40,478 nucleotides of DNA, from assembly GCA_018823175.1 (NCBI GenBank), contig JAHJIY010000093.1:1-40478 (forward strand), in the 5' to 3' direction. Source of the stretch: Pseudomonadota bacterium (GTDB lineage Bacteria > Desulfobacterota > Desulfobulbia > Desulfobulbales > JAHJIY01). Positions 17,319 through 24,890 of this stretch are shown here, piece by piece (positions within the stretch are counted from its first letter, which is position 1; each line of letters opens with the position of its first letter). Below the pieces are notes generated by a model. That model had not been told where the DNA came from, did no database searches, and worked only from the letters and a program-made list of their open reading frames with translations. The translations under genes were made by a program, and so were the position numbers.

Positions 17319-20300
17319 TAATTCTCTCCTTCAGGTTTGGGAATAATCAATTTGTAATCGGCGTCATTCTGGACCACATAAACCCAGTAGCCCCGCCATG
17401 GGACCAGTTGGGCCTCCGGACTGCCGCCGGCGCTTTCAAAACTGTAAACTTTACCCCAGTCATCACCGAGGTAAAAGTAGATACTGTTGATTACGAGACC
17501 GGAGCTGCTGGCGTCTAACCATGAAACCGGAGGATCTTCATTGCGCTGGACCATTATATTTCTGATCTGAACTTGGCCGCCGTAGGGGTTGGTGATAATG
17601 TTCCACCCCGGTGACAGCGAAACGGTTAATTCCGGATCAGTATAGTCAGGAAGACCACTCATGTCTGGCAGGGAGGCCCTATTCCCTCGATGGACGAAAT
17701 ATCCCCGGCCCGGGGAATTGTACCATGTATTGGTATAAGTCTCGAAATATCCGTTGTTGCCGGAGGTAGATAGTCCATTGGAGATCCATTCGATAATTCT
17801 GCTTATCCCCCATGCTGAAAAAGGATTATTTAAATGAACGACGGAAAGTGGCTTGGCAAAGCCTATCATGTTGGGTCCATTCAGGAGTTCAATTATGGGA
17901 CCGGGCTGTTCAAAACTTTTTGCCAGCGGTGAAATTGAAGGATCATAGATGGCACTTCCCCTTATTTCAATCTGGTAACTGTAGATTCCGGCCGGTCCCA
18001 GAAGAGTGTCAAAAGTGCATTCTGTCGGCGTGCTGAAGTTAACAGGTTGTGGTCCGCAGTCCATTTTTTCCGGATAACCGTTAAGCATCAACCATACACT
18101 CTCTGTCGCGGGATCATCGACTATAGCCGTGAACCTGAAAATCACCTCAAGTTTTGGTTTGCCATCGACTATGTTGGACCAGGTGGCGTCCCCGTCTATT
18201 CGACTGAAAAACACTTGATTGATCCCCGGTTCAAACAAAGCCGAATCAAGGGGGAAGGCATCAACGTCACCGCAGATTCCGTCACCATCTGTGTCATTGT
18301 CAGGATCATTGGGGCAGATATCATTATGGTCTGCAATTCCGTCACCATCGGTATCGATTATATTCACAGTATGAATGACTTTGCCTGTGTTGCCGATGTA
18401 ATTGCCATCGCCACTATAGGTTGCCGTTATCGTATGAGAGCCGACAGACAAAGTCGAAATGGTACACGAAGCCTGAGAGGCAAGAGTTAATGGAATCGAG
18501 GAACAATAAGGAGTGGCTCCTTCGGTGAAGGCTATAGTGCCTGTTGCTCCATTGGCTACTGTTGCGGTGAAGGTGACCGATTCTCCATCAATAGAGGGGT
18601 TTGGCTCCGATACTACAATCACCTGCGTAGATACTTTTATAGACGTTGATACCGTTGCTGAATCATCTCCCGGATTGATCAGTGTTTCATTTGCCGCCGT
18701 TACGGTGGCCGTACCGGAAATTATATTTGTGCCGAACGAGGCTGATCCCGTTACCTTCAAGGTTACGGTCAGGGTCGCACTTGTTCCTGAAACCAGATTC
18801 AAGGTCCAGGTACCGTCAGGGGGCGTGGTATCGACAAACGAGCCCATACTCGGAACCACAGAAATACGGGTCACCCCGGCTGGCAGGGTCAGGTCTTCCA
18901 GAATATTTATGCCGGTGGCATCCGATGGGCCGTTATTGGTTACGGTCACTACATATACCAGGTTGCCGGTACCAGAACCGCCGATTACCGGATCGACACT
19001 TTCGGTTTTGGTTACGACCAGATCAACCTGGCGCGTAATCGAGGTTGATATCGTTACCGAATCGTTTGCGTTGTTGGTATCCGTTTCGTTTACCGCGGTT
19101 ACGGTGGCCGTATTGGAAATCAGATCTGCTCCCGAGATGCTTGCTCCTCCGGCCGTCAGGGTTACGGTCAGGGTTGCATTTGCCCCTGACGCCAAATCCA
19201 GGGACCATGTGCCGTCAGGGGCTGTGGTATCGATAAACGATCCCGAACTGGCAACCACTGAAACACGGGTCACCCCGGCCGGTAGCGTCATGTCTTCCAG
19301 GATATTTATGCCGGTGGCATCAGAAGGGCCGTTATTGATTACGGTCACCACGTATACCATGTTGCCGGGACCAGAACCTGCGATTACCGGATCGACATTC
19401 TCGGTTTTGGTTACGACCAGATCAACCTGGCGCGCAATAGAGGTCGAAATCGTTACCGAATCGTTCCCGTTGTTGGAATCCGTTTCGTTTACCGCGGTTA
19501 CGGTGGCCGTATTGGAAATCAGATCTGCTCCTGAGATGCTCGCTCCCCCGGCCGTTAAGGTTACGGTCAGGGTTGCATTTGTCCCCGCCGCCAGATCCAG
19601 GGACCATGTGCCGTCAGGGGCGGTGGTATCGATAAATGATCCCGCACTGGCAACCACTGAAACACGGGTCACCCCGGCCGGTAGCGTCATGTCTTCCAGG
19701 ATATTTATGCCGGTGGCATCAGAAGGGCCGTTATTGGTTACGGTCACCAAGTATACCAGGTTGCCGGTACCAGAACCTGCGATTACCGGATCGATACTCT
19801 CGGTTTTGGTTACGACCAGATCAACTTGGCGCGTAATCGAGGTTGATATCGTCGCCGAATCGTTCCCGCTATTGGAATCCGTTTCGTTGAGGGCAGTTAC
19901 GGTGGCTGTGTTGGAAATCACATCTGTTCCCGTAGAGCTTGTCCCCCCGGCCGTCAAGGTTACGGTCATGGTCGCATTTGCGCCTGCCGCCAGATTTAAG
20001 GTCCATGTGCCGTCAGGGGCGGTGGTATCGACAAATGATCCCGCACTGGCAACCACCGAAACACGGGTCACGCCGGGCGGCAGCGTCATGTCTTCCAGGA
20101 TATTTATGCCGGTGGCATCAGAAGGGCCGTTATTGGTCGCAGTCACCACATAAACCAGATTGCCTGCACCGGAACCCGCAACCACCGGATCAATGTTTTC
20201 TGTTTTGGTTACAACCAGATCCACTTCGCGTTCAATAGAGGTCGAGATCGTTGTCGAATCATTTCCGATATTGATCAGCGCTTCGTTTGCCGTGTTTACG

Positions 20301-23035
20301 GTCGCCGTGTTGGTAATCACGTTTGTGCCCAGGGCGCTTGCCCCGCCGGCCGTCAAGGTTACGGTCAGGGTCGCACTTGCGCCTGCCGCCAGATTCAAGG
20401 TCCATGTGCCGTCAGGGGCCGTGGTATCAGCAAATGACCCAGCACTGGCAACCACCGAATCACGAGTCACGTCGGCTGGCAGGGTCAGATCCTCCACGAT
20501 ATTTATGCCGGTGGCATCCGATGGCCCGTTATTGGTTACGGTCACCACATATACCAGGTTGCCGGCACCGGAACCGGCGACTACAGGATCTACACTCTCG
20601 GTTTTGGATACGACCAAGTCAATGTTGCGTGTGATGGAGGTCGATATCGTTGCCGCATCATTCCCGGTATTGATCAGCGCTTCGTTTGCCGTCGTGACGG
20701 TCGCCGTGTTGGTAATCACGTTTGTGCCTGAGGCGCTGGATGATCCGGCTGAAAGAGTGACGGTCAGGGTCGCACTTGCGCCCGAGGCCAGATTCAAGGT
20801 CCATGTGCCGTCAGGGGCGATGGTGTCGATAAATGAACCTGTACTGGCAATCACCGAACTCCGGGTCACGCCGGTCGGCAGCGTCATGTCTTCCAGGATA
20901 TTAACCCCGGTGGCATCCGAGGGGCCGTTATTGGTCACGGTTACTACATATACAAGGTTGTTGGCACCGGAACCTGCGACCACCGGATCGATGCTCTCGG
21001 TTTTGGATACGGCCAGATCAATTTCACGTGATATCGAGGTCGATACCGTCACCGAGTTATTGCCGGAATTTGAATCAGTCTCATTTAAGGCCGTCACTGT
21101 GGCGGTATCGGAGATCACATTGGCGCCGGAGGCACTGGTGGAACCAGCCGTTAAGCTCACGGTCAGGGTCGCACTTGCCGCGATGCCAAGGTTGCCTATA
21201 ATCCAGGTACCGTTCGCGGAATTTGCTGGGGCATAAGATCCGGTGCCGCTCGGTGTTATTGAGTTTATTGTTACTCCGGCGGGAAGGGTAATGGCCTCGG
21301 AAAGGGTGACCCCGGTTGCTGCCGCCGTACCCTGATTGGTTACCGTTACCACGTAAACCAGGTTGCCGGCGCCGCTGCCGGCAATCACCGGATCAATGCT
21401 CTCGGTTTTGGTTACTGTAAGGTCCGGTAACAGGGGATCGGTGGCAAACGAAACTTGACCGCCGTAGCCGGTGCCGGTCGTATTTGTGGCATAGGCCCGC
21501 ACATAATAGGTGGTGTTTGGGGTAAGAGCAGTCATTGCGCCGGTAAAGGCGCCGGTCGTACCCTTTGCTCCGCTATTGGTACAGGTATCCGCAAGGCTCG
21601 GCGTGCCGGTGCTGTTCCAACAGACCCCGTAAGCGGTTGGGTTCGGGGCCCCGAGATTGGTCACATTACCGTTGCCGGTCGCGGTCGTTGTTCCGATAGC
21701 ACTTACCGCTTGGGTGGTCACTGTCGGGATAACAGCAGGCGTACTCACCTGAACGGTATAATCTTCCGCCTCGCCGTAATCGATGTTGCCGTTTGCATCC
21801 GGTGCGACCTGCCAATCAATCATCACCCGCATCCGGGTATTGCCGGATGTGGCACCGGCCGGGACATTGATCGTCCCGGTGTAAGGATTGGTCGGGGTAA
21901 TGCTTGCTCCGGTGTCGGCATTGATCACAGTCGCCTCAACGGCATTATCCGTGAAGACGCCGTTCTGGTCCCAGTCGACATAGACCTTGATGTAGGTGTG
22001 TGAGGTGTCAGAGCCCCCGAGATTGATATTGATCGGGTAGCCGCTTCCCTGGTTCACTGTGGTCGACTGGGCCGTATAATCAGAGTAATAGGTGTTGTTG
22101 ACCGGACTGTCCGAGTTGTTGTTTATTGATCCGAAGGTAAGATTGGTAATCTTGCTGTAGGCATTGTCAGTCGGATAATTGCCGGTTACGCCTGGGTAGG
22201 CAGAGACCGAAATCGACATTTGCTCTTCATAAAAACCACCAGCCTGATCCGTTGTTCTCACCCGGATGGAATAGGGGCCCTCCGCCATGGTCGATGCATT
22301 ATTAGCGCGCAGAGTGGCACCGCTGATATTAAAGAGGCCGTTATTGGTAGCACCGGTCCCGGTAACCAGGGTGTAGGTGTGGGTATCACTACTATTTGCG
22401 TCAGTTGTGGAAAAGGTGCCAACCACCGCATTAACACCGGCGGTCGGGCTGACGCTGCTATTGCTCAAGGCAATATCGGTCGGCAAAATGTTGGGGGTGG
22501 CAATGATATTGGCAGTAACAGTCCAGGCGGTTGCACTGGCAGCAAAATTTGCACTGATATAATAATCGAGTGTGCAGTTGGATTGTGCGGGGTTGAAATT
22601 TTGATTAAGGTTCGAGGTGCCGGTTAAGCCGCATCCCACCAGATTGAAAGAATAATTTCCACCCCCAGGGCCGCTATATGAAATACTTGTCACCTGAAAA
22701 GAACTAGGGATAGATACTTTGAAATTATCCTGACTATCACCACCTCCAGTAGGACCGATTGTGCCAGTTACCGTATTAGAGCCAACGGCTGAAACCGTGA
22801 AGGTTGGGCCAGGATTTCCAAAATCTCCCGGTTCACCGCCAAGTGTTCCGGCAAAGGCTGGTGTATTCATCAAAAACAACAGAAAGGCAGCAATCTGAAG
22901 AGAGGCGCTACTCCTGTTACGAAACATTGAGATAAAGCTATTCTTTGTTTTTATTGGGCGCAACTCTGAAGCTCTCGACAAAAAAATACCCCAACTCCAT
23001 TTTTTCACTACTTTTTCTTTAATTGAATTAAGCAT
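17318..23035 (-). CDS. Giant exported multi-domain protein with seven DUF11 repeats
   Basis: This 1905-residue protein starts at ATG 23035 behind AGGGG. An extended N-terminus of about 45 basic residues precedes a hydrophobic signal core (SLQIAAFLLFLMNTPAFA). Then come a cadherin-like domain (about 180-280), a GEVED domain (VYVDWDQNGVFTD to DYGEAEDYTVQV, about 330-430), an FnIII-like segment, and seven DUF11/TIGR01451 repeats of 133-135 residues, each opening with DLxVxKTExxDPV. An Ig-like repeat, a calcium-type DTDGDGI motif set and a C-terminal domain rich in SPGWNIITNP and WRGYWVYV follow. No LPxTG, autotransporter barrel or T9SS tail is evident. A surface adhesin or filament role is inferred. 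Two exported proteins are encoded directly downstream. Confidence 0.85.
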   Translation of the reverse strand: MLNSIKEKVVKKWSWGIFLSRASELRPIKTKNSFISMFRNRSSASLQIAAFLLFLMNTPAFAGTLGGEPGDFGNPGPTFTVSAVGSNTVTGTIGPTGGGDSQDNFKVSIPSSFQVTSISYSGPGGGNYSFNLVGCGLTGTSNLNQNFNPAQSNCTLDYYISANFAASATAWTVTANIIATPNILPTDIALSNSSVSPTAGVNAVVGTFSTTDANSSDTHTYTLVTGTGATNNGLFNISGATLRANNASTMAEGPYSIRVRTTDQAGGFYEEQMSISVSAYPGVTGNYPTDNAYSKITNLTFGSINNNSDSPVNNTYYSDYTAQSTTVNQGSGYPININLGGSDTSHTYIKVYVDWDQNGVFTDNAVEATVINADTGASITPTNPYTGTINVPAGATSGNTRMRVMIDWQVAPDANGNIDYGEAEDYTVQVSTPAVIPTVTTQAVSAIGTTTATGNGNVTNLGAPNPTAYGVCWNSTGTPSLADTCTNSGAKGTTGAFTGAMTALTPNTTYYVRAYATNTTGTGYGGQVSFATDPLLPDLTVTKTESIDPVIAGSGAGNLVYVVTVTNQGTAAATGVTLSEAITLPAGVTINSITPSGTGSYAPANSANGTWIIGNLGIAASATLTVSLTAGSTSASGANVISDTATVTALNETDSNSGNNSVTVSTSISREIDLAVSKTESIDPVVAGSGANNLVYVVTVTNNGPSDATGVNILEDMTLPTGVTRSSVIASTGSFIDTIAPDGTWTLNLASGASATLTVTLSAGSSSASGTNVITNTATVTTANEALINTGNDAATISTSITRNIDLVVSKTESVDPVVAGSGAGNLVYVVTVTNNGPSDATGINIVEDLTLPADVTRDSVVASAGSFADTTAPDGTWTLNLAAGASATLTVTLTAGGASALGTNVITNTATVNTANEALINIGNDSTTISTSIEREVDLVVTKTENIDPVVAGSGAGNLVYVVTATNNGPSDATGINILEDMTLPPGVTRVSVVASAGSFVDTTAPDGTWTLNLAAGANATMTVTLTAGGTSSTGTDVISNTATVTALNETDSNSGNDSATISTSITRQVDLVVTKTESIDPVIAGSGTGNLVYLVTVTNNGPSDATGINILEDMTLPAGVTRVSVVASAGSFIDTTAPDGTWSLDLAAGTNATLTVTLTAGGASISGADLISNTATVTAVNETDSNNGNDSVTISTSIARQVDLVVTKTENVDPVIAGSGPGNMVYVVTVINNGPSDATGINILEDMTLPAGVTRVSVVASSGSFIDTTAPDGTWSLDLASGANATLTVTLTAGGASISGADLISNTATVTAVNETDTNNANDSVTISTSITRQVDLVVTKTESVDPVIGGSGTGNLVYVVTVTNNGPSDATGINILEDLTLPAGVTRISVVPSMGSFVDTTPPDGTWTLNLVSGTSATLTVTLKVTGSASFGTNIISGTATVTAANETLINPGDDSATVSTSIKVSTQVIVVSEPNPSIDGESVTFTATVANGATGTIAFTEGATPYCSSIPLTLASQASCTISTLSVGSHTITATYSGDGNYIGNTGKVIHTVNIIDTDGDGIADHNDICPNDPDNDTDGDGICGDVDAFPLDSALFEPGINQVFFSRIDGDATWSNIVDGKPKLEVIFRFTAIVDDPATESVWLMLNGYPEKMDCGPQPVNFSTPTECTFDTLLGPAGIYSYQIEIRGSAIYDPSISPLAKSFEQPGPIIELLNGPNMIGFAKPLSVVHLNNPFSAWGISRIIEWISNGLSTSGNNGYFETYTNTWYNSPGRGYFVHRGNRASLPDMSGLPDYTDPELTVSLSPGWNIITNPYGGQVQIRNIMVQRNEDPPVSWLDASSSGLVINSIYFYLGDDWGKVYSFESAGGSPEAQLVPWRGYWVYVVQNDADYKLIIPKPEGEN
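18623..21424 (-). repeat. Seven in-frame ~399-bp tandem repeats inside the giant gene
   Basis: The segment opening each repeat recurs at 19021, 19420, 19819, 20218, 20617 and 21016, an exact 399-bp period, with one further unit (about 405 bp) on the N-terminal side. Adjacent copies are highly similar at DNA level, including silent positions. This points to recent duplication or ongoing gene conversion. Confidence 0.9.
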
Positions 23036-23102
23036 TTTGCCCCTATTCTCAACTCTTCAATATTTTTGAATGTATCCGCAGACACTATGTTTGTCGGTAC
23101 TG

Positions 23103-23117
23103 ATCTCATGATGAGAT
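23103..23117. promoter_or_regulatory. Operator-like palindrome upstream of the giant gene
   Basis: ATCTCATGATGAGAT is a perfect dyad (7+1+7) about 70 bases upstream of the ATG at 23035, in an AT-rich 185-base gap. It could be a regulator site for the operon. It is short enough that chance cannot be excluded. Confidence 0.35.
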
Positions 23118-23177
23118 ATATACTCAAAAAAACGGGGGGATACAAAAATATTTTAACACTATTATTTCCTTATATTT

Positions 23178-23199
23178 AACTTATGGCCTTGCGGTATAT
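23178..23199 (+). repeat. Partial copy of the 54-bp element (second hairpin only)
   Basis: The AACTTATGGCCTTGCGGTAT stretch matches the last part of the 54-bp unit found at 24384, 39723 and 40341. It lies just past the stop of the MORN gene (minus strand), where its hairpin could act at the transcript end. Confidence 0.5.
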
Positions 23200-23221
23200 A
23201 TATTTGTAAATAAACATTAAA

Positions 23222-24331
23222 TCATTTACTCTCTATATATCTATCCTGAAACCAGAAGCCGGCCTTAAGTTTTTCGCCTTCCTCGACCAGAACTCCCCGG
23301 CCCTGTCTTTTGCCGTCGCTGAAATCTCCGGTATATTTGCTGCCGTCAGGATAGCTCATCTCTCCTCGGCCGTTTGGTTTACCATTCTGCCATTGGCCGA
23401 CATATTTATCACCGGTAAGATTCATATAAGTTCCAAAGCCGGATCGTACTCCGTTCTGGTATTGGCCGGAATAGAAACTGCCATCGGCATAGGTGAATTT
23501 CCCCTGGCCATCGGGTTTGCCATCCTTGTGTTCGCCGACATATGAATTGCCATTGGGAATGGTCAATGTGCCTTGCCCGTAGAATTTACCTTTTTTGAAA
23601 TAGCCTTCATATTTCATGCCATCTGCATGATGATATGACCCATAACCATGATATTCGCCTTCAAGCCATTCTCCTTCATAGCCGCTCCCATCGGCATGTA
23701 AAAAAACTCCCTTGCCGTTTGGTTTGCCTTCCTTGACCCCACCCTCGTACTTTGATCCGTCCCTGTTGAGCAGAATTGCCGGCCCGTCCTGTTCTCCCAG
23801 TCGCCATTCCCCGATATTCCGGCTGCCATCGGCGAGAGTCAGGGTGCCATGGCCATGCTGCCGGCCGTCCTTGACCTCGCCCTCGTATCTTGAACCATTG
23901 GTGTAGTCAAAAATGCCCTCTCCTTGTATTTCGTCTTTTTCCCATTGCCCTTCGTATTTAAATCCTCCGGTATGGGACCAGGCGCCATGCCCCTGTCTTT
24001 GACCATCCTTGAATTGCCCGAAATATAAGGACTGGTCTGAATACATCAGTAATCCTTCGCCATTCTCACAGTCCCCTTCAACACAGTTTCCCTGGCGTAC
24101 CCCATTTTTGTAATCCCTGACTTCCTCGGTGCCATCGGCGTAAACCAGGGTAGATTTGCCGTGTCTTTTCCCCTCCTGCCATTGGCCAATAAATTTTGTG
24201 CCGTTGGGTAATTCCCAGGTGCCCTGGCCGTTTTGGCAATCACCTTCCAGACATTTTCCTTCGATCCCTGCAGCGGCGACCGGCAGTAACAGAATCGCAA
24301 AAAGTGCCGTGAGCAGAATTGATAGTTTCAT
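23222..24331 (-). CDS. Exported MORN-repeat protein
   Basis: The start is set at ATG 24331 (about 369 residues), because a signal peptide begins there (MKLSILLTALFAILLLPVAA); the frame is open to 24400 without any signal feature. The mature protein is about thirteen MORN units of 23 residues, with patterns such as YEGxWxxGxxHGxGxxxxADGS, running from about 25 to the end. Two Cys pairs near the start (KCLEGDC, NCVEGDC) may form disulfides. MORN repeats form elongated beta-solenoid-like sheets that bind lipids or proteins. Secretion makes this a periplasmic or surface member of unknown role. It appears monocistronic, with a 54-bp element upstream. Confidence 0.85.
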   Translation of the reverse strand: MKLSILLTALFAILLLPVAAAGIEGKCLEGDCQNGQGTWELPNGTKFIGQWQEGKRHGKSTLVYADGTEEVRDYKNGVRQGNCVEGDCENGEGLLMYSDQSLYFGQFKDGQRQGHGAWSHTGGFKYEGQWEKDEIQGEGIFDYTNGSRYEGEVKDGRQHGHGTLTLADGSRNIGEWRLGEQDGPAILLNRDGSKYEGGVKEGKPNGKGVFLHADGSGYEGEWLEGEYHGYGSYHHADGMKYEGYFKKGKFYGQGTLTIPNGNSYVGEHKDGKPDGQGKFTYADGSFYSGQYQNGVRSGFGTYMNLTGDKYVGQWQNGKPNGRGEMSYPDGSKYTGDFSDGKRQGRGVLVEEGEKLKAGFWFQDRYIESK

Positions 24332-24383
24332 GGTTGTCCCTTTATTATTAAACGGCAGATCAGGATTGAAATCAGATTGGATA

Positions 24384-24437
24384 TTATACCACAAGGGCAT
24401 AAGTTTCGTTTGAGCCGACTAGCGACTCAACTCAGCT
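24384..24437 (-). repeat. Solo copy of the 54-bp two-hairpin element
   Basis: Read on the minus strand it follows the same order as the tandem units at 40341: AGCTGAGTT, a stem GAGTCG/CGGCTC, CAAACGAAACTTAT, and a second hairpin GCC-CTTGT-GGT. It lies upstream of the MORN gene start. Confidence 0.85.
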
Positions 24438-24681
24438 TTATCCGGTAATAAATCATCAAGATAATTTGACATCGGAATCGATAATTTGAAAAGTGTCAAG
24501 GGGGGAAAGGCCGGTAAAATTTAGCCGGTTTGTTGTTGAGGCGATGAATCGGCCGGATTCGTCTTTTGGTCCAATCGTGCATGTGTTTTGCCGGAAATGG
24601 ACTGAGGAATTAATATTTGCTGGAAGAGTTAATGGTTTGATGTTTTTTGTCGTTCAATTGATAAATAAAAAGACTATTTTC

Positions 24682-24731
24682 ACCCTTCGGGTATAAGTTT
24701 CGTATGAGCAGACTAGCTGCTCAACTCAGCT
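24682..24731 (-). repeat. Diverged solo copy of the 54-bp element
   Basis: On the minus strand it reads AGCTGAGTTGAGCAG, a five-base loop, CTGCTCATACGAAACTTAT and then ACCC-GAA-GGGT. Both stems are kept although their sequences differ from other copies. It has the same orientation as the copy 250 bases to its left. Confidence 0.8.
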
Positions 24732-24890
24732 TTATCCTGAAATTTGATTAAGATAACACGCAATTTGCTGGACATAGGCCAGAGATTGGTTGGAGTTGTC
24801 GGCTGATTCTTTTCGTTTGTCACCGGATTATTTTTTTTGGGAAATCGGAATAACAGAGCAGCCATACACTTTTCGACATCGGAGCTTATT

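Larger units (their letters stand above)
24332..24890. other. Intergenic region carrying two 54-bp elements
   Basis: About 560 bases separate the divergent MORN and histidine kinase genes. Apart from the two repeat copies (24384-24437 and 24682-24731) the 244 bases between them contain only short open frames without ribosome-binding sites. Promoters for both genes should be here, but none is convincing by eye. Confidence 0.6.

Noticed and set aside
18513..21236. Two long plus-strand open frames (546 and 358 residues) opposite the giant gene
   Set aside because: They are antisense to the DUF11 repeats, carry the same 133-residue period and have no ribosome sites; the open state follows from the repeat composition.
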